DNA of 62,724 bases from a virus. The stretch spans positions 1-62,724 of IMG/VR virus record IMGVR_UViG_3300014323_000033, one strand, 5' to 3'. This document shows, one piece after another, positions 23,991-32,710 of the stretch (position 1 is the stretch's first letter; the number at the start of each line of letters is the position of its first letter). The position numbers and the translations under genes were made by a program. Below the pieces are notes generated by a model that had not been told where the DNA came from, ran no database searches, and saw only the letters and a program-made list of their open reading frames with translations.

Positions 23991-24497
23991 CTACCAGAGC
24001 GCGACGAAGAGCGGCGCGTCGAGCCCCGCGACCGCCGCGCCCGTGTCGAGGTACGTGCAGGTGACGCTCACGCCCGAGGAGAGCGGCGCCGTCGGTTTGA
24101 TGCCGGGCTGGAAGTACGATTTCGAATCGCTCTGCACGTTGGCCACGCCGCCGCGGAAGACGAGCGGCTGCCCCTCGCCGTTGCGGTCGGGCACCGTGGC
24201 CGGGTACGTGATGGTCACCACGCCGTCGGTCACGTCGATCTCGGGCGGCGCGTAGGGCCCGGTCGAGGAGCGCTCGCGGTTCCAAGCTTCCCACCGGAAG
24301 TCGAGCGAGCCGTCGGCGTTGATGATGAGCACGGCGAGCGCGGCGACCTGCCCGAGCCCCGTGAGTTGGTGGAACATGAGCCGCCCCGTGGTCTCGGCGT
24401 CGAGGTCCTTCTCGGGCGAGCGCACGGGCGTGCGGTTCACGGGCTCGGGCCCGAAGTCGGACCGAACCGGTTTGATCGGGAAGCCGCCGTCACTCAT
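23991..24497 (-). CDS. Baseplate-region structural protein (168 aa)
   Basis: A beta-rich protein with ALAVLIINADGSLDFRWEAWN and DVTDGVVTITYPATVPDRNG. It is between the gp47-like gene and the gp48-like gene. No family is recognised; the beta pattern suggests a small virion domain. It is expected to be part of the baseplate or fibre junction. Confidence 0.6.
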   Translation of the reverse strand: MSDGGFPIKPVRSDFGPEPVNRTPVRSPEKDLDAETTGRLMFHQLTGLGQVAALAVLIINADGSLDFRWEAWNRERSSTGPYAPPEIDVTDGVVTITYPATVPDRNGEGQPLVFRGGVANVQSDSKSYFQPGIKPTAPLSSGVSVTCTYLDTGAAVAGLDAPLFVALW

Positions 24498-24506
24498 GGG
24501 AGCACC

Positions 24507-26072
24507 TCAGAAATCGTACACGCCGACGTTGCGGGGAACCAGCATGTAGGGGCCGTCGCTCACGTTCACCGGCACGCGGGGCTCGCTCGGCGTCATGTCG
24601 AGGAGCGTGAAGCGGAAGAGCGACGCCCCGAGCGCGTCCTCGACGTACCGTTGGATGCCGCTGCCGCCGAAGTAGCTGGCGCGGATCGAGGGCTCGACGC
24701 GGCGGAAGGCCACCGGGCCCCGAATGTCGTTGGCGAGGTCCACCACCTCACCCGGGCCGAGCGAATCGAAGTAGTCGCGGATCGCCTTGCCGAGCTCGAC
24801 GAGCCGGCCCGAGTAGGGCGAGACGCGCGCGCCCACGGGCAAGGCCTCGCCACCGACCGAGAGCGCAACGTCGAATTGCCCCGGGTCGCCGGCGGCCACC
24901 ACGCTCGAGACCTGCAAGCGTTTGAAGATCGAGAGCGCGGGGTCCCACCACATGAGTTGCGGGATCACGTCGCCCGACGGCGTCGCCTCCTCCTGCGTTT
25001 GCATGCGGAAGCCGGAAGTACTCGGCGCCGGCGTGTCGAGCACGACCGCGGGCTGCTCGTCGCCGTGCGGCCACGCGATGGCGTCGAACCAACCGGCGTT
25101 CGTGTTGCGCCGCATGCCGAGCCGCAGCACGACGTCGGAGTACTCGGGCTGCCACGGCGTCACGATCGTTCGCACCTGCCCGGGGACCTCGCCGCTCACG
25201 GGCGGCGTGAGGAACCCGCGCACGACCGTCATGGTGCCGACGCTCGGCAGGCGGCCGAGCGGGCCCGTGCTCGTGCCGCGCTTCTGCACGACGGCCACGC
25301 CCACCGAGCCCGAATGATCGGCGGTCGGGTAGACGAACGCATCGCTCACGGCGTTCGAGGCCTGCCGCGCCCAGAGCCGGAAATGCGCCTCGTTGCCGGC
25401 GCCGGCGGGCCGAGCTCGGAGGTCGATCAGGCGCGCCGAAAACTCGGCGTCGGTCTCGCGGTTCGTTCCGCCGGTGAACGCGACCTCGACGGTGCACGTG
25501 GGCGCCGAGCCCGGCGGCGGGTTGACCCACTTGAGCACGGCGCCGACCTGCAGCTCCGTGTCGGGGCCGGTGCTCACGCCCTGCACGGCGAGGAGGACGC
25601 CCTCGTCCGGGTCGTCGACCTCGCCCGTGATGATGACCTGGTAGGTGAGGCCCTGCTCGTCGGTGGCCTGGATCGCGGTCTGGTCGGGGATCGCCGTCGA
25701 GCCCTGCCATTCCGTCCCGAGGACGCCGAGCGCGCGCACGTACCCGCTCGCGCCCGTCGCCGGCAGCGGCTGCGTTTTGCGCTGCGTGCCGTGGAAGGTG
25801 TAGAGGAACGGCGACGCGGCGCGGCCCGGGTCGATGTTCTGCGCCAGGAAGTCGCCGCGCTTCTGCACGACCTGCAGCACGATGTCGATCGCCTCGGCCT
25901 CGACCCAAAAGCGGCCGGGTTTCATGGTCGAGCGGCGGATCGTGGTCTCGTCGTAGAGCTGCCCCGTCACCGGATCGCGCTGCCCGCGCAGCGAGTTGCG
26001 GTAGGCCGTGAGCATGGCGTCGCGCGCTTCGCCTCGCGCGTAGGTGGGAAATTCGCGGTCGATTAGCGTCAT
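24507..26072 (-). CDS. Baseplate J-like protein (Mu gp47 / P2 gpJ family)
   Basis: A 521-residue protein. The middle has the baseplate-J pattern: VLKWVNPPPGSAPTCTVEVAFTGGTNRETDAEFSARLIDLRARPAGAGN, where GGTN/RETDAEFR.R and GN....FR.WA are hallmark strings. VSDAFVYP and a later beta domain follow. It forms the baseplate wedge that ties the hub to fibres in contractile tails. ATG overlaps the end of the gp46-like gene. Confidence 0.85.
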   Translation of the reverse strand: MTLIDREFPTYARGEARDAMLTAYRNSLRGQRDPVTGQLYDETTIRRSTMKPGRFWVEAEAIDIVLQVVQKRGDFLAQNIDPGRAASPFLYTFHGTQRKTQPLPATGASGYVRALGVLGTEWQGSTAIPDQTAIQATDEQGLTYQVIITGEVDDPDEGVLLAVQGVSTGPDTELQVGAVLKWVNPPPGSAPTCTVEVAFTGGTNRETDAEFSARLIDLRARPAGAGNEAHFRLWARQASNAVSDAFVYPTADHSGSVGVAVVQKRGTSTGPLGRLPSVGTMTVVRGFLTPPVSGEVPGQVRTIVTPWQPEYSDVVLRLGMRRNTNAGWFDAIAWPHGDEQPAVVLDTPAPSTSGFRMQTQEEATPSGDVIPQLMWWDPALSIFKRLQVSSVVAAGDPGQFDVALSVGGEALPVGARVSPYSGRLVELGKAIRDYFDSLGPGEVVDLANDIRGPVAFRRVEPSIRASYFGGSGIQRYVEDALGASLFRFTLLDMTPSEPRVPVNVSDGPYMLVPRNVGVYDF

Positions 26073-26527
26073 GTGCCGTCGCTCGCCAGGGGCTTAGTGA
26101 GGGGGATCGTCTTCACCTGCGGCCCCGCGCTCGGCGCCGTGAGGTCGCGGACCGTGATGTCGAGCTCGACCGTATCCTCGTCGACGGTGGGCTTCGCGTC
26201 GACGAGCGTGAGCATGCCGGCGGCCTCGAGCTCCTGCACGGGCACGCGGGATCGGGCCTTGAATTCGCCCACCGAAGACGGGTCCGTGTTGCGGACCTCT
26301 CGGAAGGTGTGCCCCACGGTCTCGACCGCGCCGCCGCTGTTGCGCTCGACCGAGTACGCCTCCTGCAGCATGCCGTCGAGCACCGTGGCGCTCGAGAGCA
26401 GGTCGGCGAAATCGTTCGTCGCCGGGTCGATCTTGTCGGCGAGGATCGGCACCACGGCGCGCGGGTCGCCGAGGTCGAGCGCCACGTACGCGCCGAGTTG
26501 GTGAGAGCCTGCAGCGGGGAGCGGCAC
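26069..26527 (-). CDS. Baseplate wedge protein, gp46/gp25-like position
   Basis: A 152-residue protein, GTG start. It has DLGDPRAVVPI near the N-terminus and a segment VPVQELEAAGMLTLVDAKPTVDEDTVELDITVRD, with the RVPVQEL..AGML...D......D.V...V.V pattern seen in baseplate gp46/gp25-type proteins. It overlaps the baseplate-J gene by four bases. Assignment is by pattern and place. Confidence 0.6.
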   Translation of the reverse strand: MPLPAAGSHQLGAYVALDLGDPRAVVPILADKIDPATNDFADLLSSATVLDGMLQEAYSVERNSGGAVETVGHTFREVRNTDPSSVGEFKARSRVPVQELEAAGMLTLVDAKPTVDEDTVELDITVRDLTAPSAGPQVKTIPLTKPLASDGT

Positions 26528-26560
26528 GAGCTCAAGCTAACCGACGGGCGACCCGCTGGG

Positions 26561-26878
26561 TCAGAGCGGGCACGGCGGCAGCGGCACGAGCGGCAGCGAC
26601 GGGAAGCCCGGCGACGGCAGCGTGGGTCCTGCAAAGCCCGGAAATCCCAACGCCGGCAATCCCGGAAAGCCGCCCGCCGGCAGGGGCACCTCGGGCAGCT
26701 CGGGAAAGCCAGGCGAGGGCAAGCTCGGGCCGGCGAACGCGGGCCAGGCGAGCGAGGGCATGCCGGGGAAGCCCGCGCCCGGCAGCACCGGCGCAAGCGG
26801 CAGCGTGGGGAAGCCTGGCGAGGGCAGGGAGGGCCCGCCGAACGCCGGCCAGTCGAGCTCAGGGCCCGCGCAGCTCAT
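26561..26878 (-). CDS. Pro/Gly-rich three-repeat protein next to the tail spike
   Basis: A 105-residue protein built from three near-identical units: residues 13-47, 48-81 and 82-105. Each begins F.GP.LPSPGFP.LP and the first two continue PLP..GFPG.P.L. Nearly every second or third residue is Pro, Gly or an aromatic/aliphatic residue. Cys is present only near each end (C3 and C103). It starts three bases after the stop of the gp45-like spike gene and is read with it. No family is certain; a spike-tip accessory, extended brace or linker is possible. The opposite strand is also open, but the operon favours this frame. Confidence 0.6.
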   Translation of the reverse strand: MSCAGPELDWPAFGGPSLPSPGFPTLPLAPVLPGAGFPGMPSLAWPAFAGPSLPSPGFPELPEVPLPAGGFPGLPALGFPGFAGPTLPSPGFPSLPLVPLPPCPL

Positions 26879-26881
26879 GCG

Positions 26882-27712
26882 CTAGAGCCCCTTGACGAAG
26901 CTCGCGGCGTAGGCCGTCGGCGGAACCCACGGCGAGACGGAGCCGGGCGCGAGCCCGTTGATTGCGGCGGTCACGGCGCCCGTCCAGGTCGTCATCGCGA
27001 GCACGTAGGCGTCGAGCGCCGGCGCGAGCACGAGCGGCACCGAGCCCACGCCGCCGAGGTCCGCGGCGCCCGTGGCCTTGAACGTGCCGACCGCATTCAC
27101 GCCGTCGTCCGTCACCTCGACGCGCTGCGTGCCGTCCTTGTTTGACAGGATGCCGGTGGTGCCGAGCATGGTGAGCCGCGGGCCCTCGCCGCTGATGAGG
27201 CCGACGAAGGGCTCGCCGTTGCCGTCCTTGCCGACGCTCAGCATGTGAGCCTTGGTCGGCACGCCCGAGCCGTCGCGCTCGTACGGAATGTAAAGCGTGA
27301 ACTGGTCGCGCGCCTCGCCCTCCTGAAACTCGAACGTCACGAGGCCGCCGCCGTACCCGCCCCAAAGCAGTTGGCCGATCTTCGGCACCTCCCCGCTTGC
27401 GCCCTTCGTGAGCACGTCGAGGATCCGCCGGTCGCGGAAGCCGAAGGCGAGGAGGCCGTCGCTCGTGCGCACGGCCAAGTACTCGGCCCACTGGTCTTGC
27501 TCCTTGCTCGCCTCGAGGGGGCGCCCAAACATGCCGAGCGGTCCGAGCACCTCCTGCCCTGGCTTCACCTCGGAGCGCAAGCCCTGCGGGTCGTCGTCGA
27601 AGCCCACGCCCTCGAGGTCGTACTTGACGACCTTCGTGTCGTCGGCGACCGAAGACCGCAGCACGCGGCCCATTGCGAAGACCGCGTCGAAGGCCGTCGC
27701 TAGAGGACCCAT
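26882..27712 (-). CDS. Baseplate spike protein, Mu gp45/P2 gpV-like
   Basis: A 276-residue protein starting with ATG at 27712, overlapping the hub stop by 13 bases. It contains EVKPGQEVLGPLGMFGRPL and VPKIGQLLWGGYGGGLVTFEF, fitting an OB-fold followed by beta-helical repeats (GNGEPFVGLISGEGPRLTMLGTTGIL...). The C-terminus has APALDAYVLAMTTWTGAVTAAINGLAPG, a pattern I know from gp45-type proteins. It forms the membrane-piercing tip under the hub. Confidence 0.72.
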   Translation of the reverse strand: MGPLATAFDAVFAMGRVLRSSVADDTKVVKYDLEGVGFDDDPQGLRSEVKPGQEVLGPLGMFGRPLEASKEQDQWAEYLAVRTSDGLLAFGFRDRRILDVLTKGASGEVPKIGQLLWGGYGGGLVTFEFQEGEARDQFTLYIPYERDGSGVPTKAHMLSVGKDGNGEPFVGLISGEGPRLTMLGTTGILSNKDGTQRVEVTDDGVNAVGTFKATGAADLGGVGSVPLVLAPALDAYVLAMTTWTGAVTAAINGLAPGSVSPWVPPTAYAASFVKGL

Positions 27713-28860
27713 GTGCCCGCCTTCGTCGCTTGCATGAACGTCCGAAAGCCGTCCTGCGGGCTGACGCGCATGGTGAGCTCTTCGATGTAGAACCGCCCCG
27801 TGGCGCCGCCGAGCGAATCGGCCACGGCGTCGCAGGTGGTGTCGACCACGTAGGGCGTGTCGTCCCCGGGCCGCTCGCGGTAGGCCAGGCCGTACGTCTC
27901 GATCGCCCACGCGTCTTGACGGCGCAGGCGCTCGGAGAGCTCACGCCCGACGACGCGCGCCGCGAGCTCCTTGGTGCGAATGCCCTCGTCGATGATGAGC
28001 ACGGGGCGGAACCCGATCGTGCTGTCCCCCTTGGCCGCGAAGCCCGCGTCGATGAGCGACTGGTTCGTGCGGCCCGCGCTCACCTTAGCCCGCTGGAAGC
28101 TCTGGCCGCCGCCGTACCCGAAGGCGTAGAGCGACGTCGGTGCGCCGCTCGTGTCCTCGACGCGCGCGATCCGAGTGACGTTGTTGGCGGCCCCGTCCTC
28201 GCCGCGGAAGCACCGGAAGTAGTAAAGCGGGTCCTGCTGGTCGTCGGGCGCCGCGATCACGATGCGGCCGTCCGGGCCATCCCAGAGCATGAGGCCGTGC
28301 CGCCGGAGGTGGCGCGCGAGCAGTTGGAACGTGGTCTCCCCGGGCTGGACGTTCGCTTCCTTTTCCTTGAGCGGCTCGAGGTCCTTCGGTGCTCGGCCCC
28401 CGCTCGAGCTCTTGCCGGTCATCACGTTGCGCGAAACGTCGCCGCGGAAAATCACGTCGCGCTCGGTCATGCCGTGCTGCTTGATGGCGCGCACGACGAG
28501 CTGCTTGAGCGTCATCCCGACGACGCGGATCGTGGCGTCGGCCGCGCCGATGTTCATGTCGGCGAGCTTCGTGCGGAAGACGCATCGAAGGCTCGAGCTC
28601 TGCGCGGCGTCGAACGGGCTCTCGCGCATGACGACCTGCCCGCGCATCTGCTGCCGGCCGTTGACGGCCAGGTCGAAGGGCGCGCCCGTGGCGACGATCT
28701 CCTTGAGATCGCGGTAGCTGCCGTTGTCGCCGATCTCGAACCCGGCCTCGCTCGGCTTGAGGATCGAGCGCGTGACGTGGCAGGAGGTGTACGCGTCGAA
28801 GCTGCCGCCGGCGCCGGTGGCGAGCGAGCGGAGCTCGACCTTGTCTTCGGGGGACTTCAC
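27700..28860 (-). CDS. Tail hub protein (Mu gp44 / P2 gpD-like)
   Basis: A 386-residue protein, GTG start overlapping the previous stop. Features of gpD/gp44 hub proteins: an N-terminal beta domain (CHVTRSILKPSEAGFEIG), GMTLKQLVVRAIKQHG, VQPGETTFQLLARHLRRHGLMLWDGPDGRIVI, where the Q.GET.F..L.R..R..GL. signature is typical, and a C-terminal YVVDTTCD domain. It forms the trimeric hub joining the tail tube to the spike. Confidence 0.82.
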   Translation of the reverse strand: MKSPEDKVELRSLATGAGGSFDAYTSCHVTRSILKPSEAGFEIGDNGSYRDLKEIVATGAPFDLAVNGRQQMRGQVVMRESPFDAAQSSSLRCVFRTKLADMNIGAADATIRVVGMTLKQLVVRAIKQHGMTERDVIFRGDVSRNVMTGKSSSGGRAPKDLEPLKEKEANVQPGETTFQLLARHLRRHGLMLWDGPDGRIVIAAPDDQQDPLYYFRCFRGEDGAANNVTRIARVEDTSGAPTSLYAFGYGGGQSFQRAKVSAGRTNQSLIDAGFAAKGDSTIGFRPVLIIDEGIRTKELAARVVGRELSERLRRQDAWAIETYGLAYRERPGDDTPYVVDTTCDAVADSLGGATGRFYIEELTMRVSPQDGFRTFMQATKAGTWVL

Positions 28861-29849
28861 GGCCAATGCTGGTACACCCGGTAAACGCCGGGCGGCACGT
28901 AGAACGGGTCCTCGATCCGCTCGCCGTTCAGGTCGAGCAGCACCTCGGCGGGTTGCTTCACGAGGGCCGCGATCTGGAAAATGGTCGTCTTCTGCTTCAC
29001 CTCGTACGGCTGCGTGGCGGGCAGCGAGCGCTGCCGCTCCTCGGCCGCGACCCACGTGAGGTCTCGGAGCTGCGCGAGGCGCTGCACGGCCACCGGGGCC
29101 GGCGGGCTCGTGCCGCCGTTGCGGGCGTTCGCCGTCACCTCCTCGGCCGTGCGCACGAGGTCCTCGATCGCGCCGTCGATCGCGCGGGCCTGCGCCTGGC
29201 AGTCTTCCACGTAGCGGCCGGGCGCCTGCAGGATGCCCTCGAGGTCGGCGCAGAGCACCTTGATCTCGGTCACGAGGTCCGACCAATTGTCCTCGTACTC
29301 CATCGAAAACGCCGTCTGCTCGGCGAGCCGCAGATGCCGCCCGAGCACCGTCGGGTTGGCGAACGCGGCCGCACCGATCGCGTCCTCGCTGTCTTCGATG
29401 AACACGAGGTCGAGCACGGCGAAATCGACGAGGTCCTCGGGCGTGCTCCGCTTGAACTTGTGTGCGCGCGCGCGGGCGAGGCCGTCGGTCGGCACGAAGA
29501 GATCGCCCGTCTCGTGCTTTGCGAAGAGCCGGAGCACCTTGAGCATCAGGTCCGGGTAGAGCGGCACGTTCGGGTCAAGGCCCTCCTCCCAGATCGCGTT
29601 CCCAAAGACCGCACGCGGGGTCCAACAACGCGCGTTCGCGCCCGTGTCGTCGAGCTTCTCGCCCTCGCGGTTCGGGCGCGGGATCCGGACGATGCGGTTG
29701 TCGCCCTCGACGTCGTCGTGCAGCACGGGGAAGGCCACGCGCTCGCCGGCGACGGTGAAGCTCATCACGGAGTACTGCCCCTGGACGGTGGCCTTCTCGG
29801 GGGCGAGCGTCTGCTGCGGGGTGACCTGGTTCGGGTCGATGACGGCCAT
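28857..29849 (-). CDS. Mu gpN/gp43-like protein (DNA circularization family), tail tip
   Basis: A 330-residue protein. Residues about 55-150 resemble the N-terminal domain of Mu gp43 family proteins: IVRIPRPNREGEKLDDTGANARC, then LYPDLMLKVLRLFAKHETGDLFVPTDGLARARAHKFKRST, then LDLVFIED. The C-terminal half includes QKTTIFQIAALVKQP.EVLLDLN, like a LysM-type or hub-connecting segment. Despite its database name, the family lies between tape measure and hub and is a tail-tip component. The gene order fits exactly. Confidence 0.68.
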   Translation of the reverse strand: MAVIDPNQVTPQQTLAPEKATVQGQYSVMSFTVAGERVAFPVLHDDVEGDNRIVRIPRPNREGEKLDDTGANARCWTPRAVFGNAIWEEGLDPNVPLYPDLMLKVLRLFAKHETGDLFVPTDGLARARAHKFKRSTPEDLVDFAVLDLVFIEDSEDAIGAAAFANPTVLGRHLRLAEQTAFSMEYEDNWSDLVTEIKVLCADLEGILQAPGRYVEDCQAQARAIDGAIEDLVRTAEEVTANARNGGTSPPAPVAVQRLAQLRDLTWVAAEERQRSLPATQPYEVKQKTTIFQIAALVKQPAEVLLDLNGERIEDPFYVPPGVYRVYQHWP

Positions 29850-29857
29850 GCTCTAGC

Positions 29858-31930
29858 CTAACCTCCTCCGGGCCGCGCCGGCGGCAGCACGGGCGCGCCG
29901 CGCGTGCCGATCGACCCGGGCGGGTTTGCCAGCTCGACCTTGAGCGTCGAGCCCTTGAGCGCGTTCGCGAGCGTCTGCGCGAACGACGCCGTGTTCTTGA
30001 TCTCGACCTCGGGCGGGCCGCCGGGCGTGACGCCGCCCTTGGCCGCTGCAGCGTTCAGGTTCGCGATCCCCGTGGGGACGATCTGCTTGATGTCCTTCAC
30101 TGCGTCGTCGCCCACGAGGCCGTCCTTGTGCATCTTCACGAGGTCGAGCGCGCTCATGGGGGCGTTCGCGCCGAGCTTCTGCGCGTCGAAGCCCATGGCT
30201 CGAGCCTGCGCCTCGTTCTCGAATTTGCGGCTCATCTTCCCGCCGATCTCCTGCGCGTCGAAATCGGTCTTCGCGTCCTGGACGGCGAGCTGTAGGCGCT
30301 CCTTGTCGGTGAGCTCGCCGCGCTTGTAGCGCCGCCCCTTCTCGCCAAACTTCTCGACGGCGCCCTGCTCGCTCATGCCCTGGGCCTCGTCGATTTGGGC
30401 CTGCAGGGCCGTCGCCTCCTGCTTGCGCTTGTCGGCGTGCTTCGCCTCGATCGCGTCTTCGATGGCGTTGCCGATGGCCTGCCCGACCGCGAACGCGGCC
30501 GCCGCGATCACGACGGGGCCGAAGGCCGCAGCGGCGAAGCCCGAGCCCGCTTTGCCCACGCCGCCGAACGCCTGCTCTGCGAACGAGGTGCCGGCCTTGC
30601 TGAGCGCGCCCTCGAGGAAACTCTTGCCGACGACGGCGCCGGCGACGCCTGCACCGGCGCTCATCGGATTCTCGGCGACCCACCCGATCACTTTCGAGAT
30701 CACGTCCGCAAACTTCGGCAGCGCGGCCGCGAGCTGGTTTATCGCCTTCACGATCTCGGGCCGGCCCATGGCGTTCTGCAGCGTGTTCAACGCCTGCTGG
30801 AACTTCACTTGCGGGTCCTCGGTCCGCTTCATGGCCTCGGCTTGCAGGTCCGCGGCCGAGAGCGTCTGCTTGCCCGCGTCCTGGATCGCGGCGTCGAAGG
30901 CCGCGAGGCCCGCCGCGGTCTTCGTCTTGATGTCGCCCTTCGTCTGCTCGAAAGCGCCGGCGTAGGTCTTGCCGAAATCGACGAGCAGCTTGAGTTGGTC
31001 GCCGGTGAAGACCTTGGCGAGCTCCTCGCGCTTGCCCCCGGTCTTGGTGAGCAGTTGCTGCAGGGCGTCCTTTTTGAGCGTGCCCTGCTTGTCGACGAGG
31101 TTGAGCTTTAGCTCCTTCTTGGCGCGCTCGACCGTGGCCGGATCGACCATCTTGTCGAATAGGCCGGTGACGCTCTTGATCGTCTTGCCGAGGTTGCCCG
31201 TCGCCGCGTCGGCGAGGTTGAGCATCCCCATCATGCGCTGAAACCCGTCCTTGCCCTCGAGGCCGGCGAGCTTCGCGGTCGCGCCCACGAGGCCGATCTT
31301 TTCGCCCACGTCCTCGATCCCGATCCCGCCCTTGGACGCGGCCGAGACCACGGCCGCGAGCGCGTCGGGGAGCTGCTCGGCCGTGATCCCAAACTTTTCG
31401 TTGAGCTGCCCCGCGATGACGGTGAGCGAGCCCACGCTCGCGCCCGTGGCCGTGGCCGCCTTGGCGATCTCGTTCGCGCCCTTCTTGGCGAAGTCGATGT
31501 CGCCAATGTCGTCGTAGAGGGCGCGGATCGTGCCGGCCACCTCCTCGTTCGAGCGGCCCCATTTCAGCGCGACGGCGTTGCCGTCGGCCATGAGGGCCTT
31601 GAACGACACGGCCTCGCCCTTGCCCGCCTTGAGCTGGAACGCGAGATTCTTGTACGAGGTCTCGAGCTGGATCGCGGCGTGCGCTGCGCTGCCGAGCGTG
31701 AAGGCGCCGCCGAGCGTGCCGGCCATCGACGCGAGGCGCTTGACCTCGGAGCCGAGCCCCTTGAGCGTGTCGCCGACCTTGGAGATGCCGGCGCCCCACA
31801 TTTGGGACGACTTGCTGGCCTTCTTGCTCTCCTTCTCGACGGTGTCGCCGACCTGGCGCATCGAGACGATGAACTGCCCGTTGTCGAGCGTGAGCTTGAC
31901 GCTCGCTTCACGAGACGCTGCGCCGGCCAT
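29858..31930 (-). CDS. Tail tape measure protein
   Basis: A 690-residue protein. The N-terminus (SVKLTLDNGQFIVSMRQVGDTVEKESKKASKS) and the long helical body are typical of tape measure proteins. A hydrophobic Ala/Gly-rich section (about 455-525, including AGAGVAGAVVGKSFL and FGPVVIAAAAFAVGQAIG) may insert into the membrane on DNA entry. From the usual 0.15 nm per residue, the tail would be about 100 nm. It follows the frameshifted chaperone gene directly. Confidence 0.88.
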   Translation of the reverse strand: MAGAASREASVKLTLDNGQFIVSMRQVGDTVEKESKKASKSSQMWGAGISKVGDTLKGLGSEVKRLASMAGTLGGAFTLGSAAHAAIQLETSYKNLAFQLKAGKGEAVSFKALMADGNAVALKWGRSNEEVAGTIRALYDDIGDIDFAKKGANEIAKAATATGASVGSLTVIAGQLNEKFGITAEQLPDALAAVVSAASKGGIGIEDVGEKIGLVGATAKLAGLEGKDGFQRMMGMLNLADAATGNLGKTIKSVTGLFDKMVDPATVERAKKELKLNLVDKQGTLKKDALQQLLTKTGGKREELAKVFTGDQLKLLVDFGKTYAGAFEQTKGDIKTKTAAGLAAFDAAIQDAGKQTLSAADLQAEAMKRTEDPQVKFQQALNTLQNAMGRPEIVKAINQLAAALPKFADVISKVIGWVAENPMSAGAGVAGAVVGKSFLEGALSKAGTSFAEQAFGGVGKAGSGFAAAAFGPVVIAAAAFAVGQAIGNAIEDAIEAKHADKRKQEATALQAQIDEAQGMSEQGAVEKFGEKGRRYKRGELTDKERLQLAVQDAKTDFDAQEIGGKMSRKFENEAQARAMGFDAQKLGANAPMSALDLVKMHKDGLVGDDAVKDIKQIVPTGIANLNAAAAKGGVTPGGPPEVEIKNTASFAQTLANALKGSTLKVELANPPGSIGTRGAPVLPPARPGGG

Positions 31931-31963
31931 GGCACGAGCGTACGGGCGGCGGTCCGGGCCGGC

Positions 31964-32676
31964 CTAGAACGGCTCCTCGCCCCGCTTGCGCGGCGGGATC
32001 ACTCCGAAGAGCGCGGCGAGCCTTCGGGCGCTGATTCCGTCGTCGGGGCTTCGGTGGGCGACCTCGAGCTCGAGGGCGGCTGCCAACGCGACGGTGTCAT
32101 CGCTGAGCAAAAAGCTGCCTCGACCGAAAGCATGATACAGGCGATCTGCTCGAGCCCACCTAAACGCCATAAAGGGCGTAGGTGGCCCGCCTTTCGGATT
32201 TCGGCGAGCGTTTGCCAGAGCTCGTCGGGCTCGAGGTCGGCCACGCGCGGGTCGTTCATGAGCTCCCAGTTGTCGAGCTCTTGGTAGAGGCCGGTGAGCA
32301 CGCGCTCCTGCGGCACGGCCTCGTAGAGCACGGAGCCGTTCGCGTACTTCTGATCGAACGGGGCCGCGGGCTCACGGATCGCGAACGCGAGCTTTTCGAC
32401 GCGCTCAAGCTCCTCGACGATGTCGGCGTCATGCGCGTCGTCGCCGATGCGGTCCGGCTTGATCTTGAGCTCCTGCGCCCACGCGCGCGCCCGCCGGCGC
32501 GCCTGCACCCGCTGCAGGTTCGTCGAGCACTGCAGCACGACGGGGACTTCCTTCACCTGCCCGCGCGCGTCGCGGCTCTTGATGGACGTGGGCAGCACCG
32601 GGCCGTTTGGCCCTTCTTGGACGCCGAGCTCCTGCCAGCGCTCGGCGAGCTTCGCGGCTCGCTCTACTGCATTCAT
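31964..32676 (-). CDS. Tail assembly chaperone, -1 frameshift product
   Basis: Predicted 237-residue product: the first 169 codons of the gene starting at 32676, then a -1 shift on C CCT TTA (32170-32176) into a frame that continues for 68 codons (MAFRWARADRLYHAFG... to RKRGEEPF) and stops at 31964. This is the gpG/gpGT layout of tailed phages: a gene between tube and tape measure that makes two proteins of different length to load the tape measure. The heptamer exactly fits X XXY YYZ in the right frame. Confidence 0.78.
31999..32676 (-). CDS. Tail assembly chaperone, unshifted product (225 aa)
   Basis: ATG at 32676. Helical and acidic protein (ERAAKLAERWQELGVQ..., EPDELWQTLAEIRKAG). Position between tube and tape measure identifies it. 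The last about 55 residues beyond the shift site are Ser/Pro-rich and low in complexity (WQPPSSSRSPTEAPTT), as expected of a tail that is only read when no shift occurs. A CCGTTAGGG motif lies just upstream of the ATG. Confidence 0.78.
   Translation of the reverse strand: MNAVERAAKLAERWQELGVQEGPNGPVLPTSIKSRDARGQVKEVPVVLQCSTNLQRVQARRRARAWAQELKIKPDRIGDDAHDADIVEELERVEKLAFAIREPAAPFDQKYANGSVLYEAVPQERVLTGLYQELDNWELMNDPRVADLEPDELWQTLAEIRKAGHLRPLWRLGGLEQIACIMLSVEAAFCSAMTPSRWQPPSSSRSPTEAPTTESAPEGSPRSSE
32170..32176 (-). promoter_or_regulatory. Programmed -1 frameshift site CCCTTTA
   Basis: On the minus strand the zero frame reads CGC CCT TTA TGG. The heptamer C CCT TTA matches X XXY YYZ, so both tRNAs can re-pair after slipping back one base. 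AAAGG lies about 20 bases upstream and may act as an internal Shine-Dalgarno stimulator. The -1 frame is open for 68 codons. No strong downstream stem is obvious by eye. Confidence 0.75.
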
Positions 32677-32710
32677 GCCGGGCTACCCTAACGGGGAACC
32701 CGGGCGGGCG
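32677..32710 (-). promoter_or_regulatory. CCGTTAGGG motif upstream of tail chaperone gene
   Basis: CCGTTAGGG on the minus strand (CCCTAACGG at 32686-32694 on plus) sits 10 bases from the ATG at 32676. The flanking GGGAACCCGGGCGGG on plus resembles the site at 711-735. It may be a shared promoter element or operator, or mRNA structure. No classic -35/-10 pair accompanies it here. Confidence 0.3.

Noticed and set aside
23361-26066. Very long open frame on the plus strand antisense to the baseplate genes
   Set aside because: High G+C removes stop codons from antisense frames. The product is Arg/His/Val-rich without domain patterns, while the minus-strand genes show clear baseplate families and coupling.
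26622-26885. Gly/Pro/Lys-rich open frame on the plus strand, collagen-like at first sight
   Set aside because: Glycine is not at every third residue, it has no plus-strand neighbours for about 9 kb, and it mirrors the minus-strand three-repeat gene that fits the operon.
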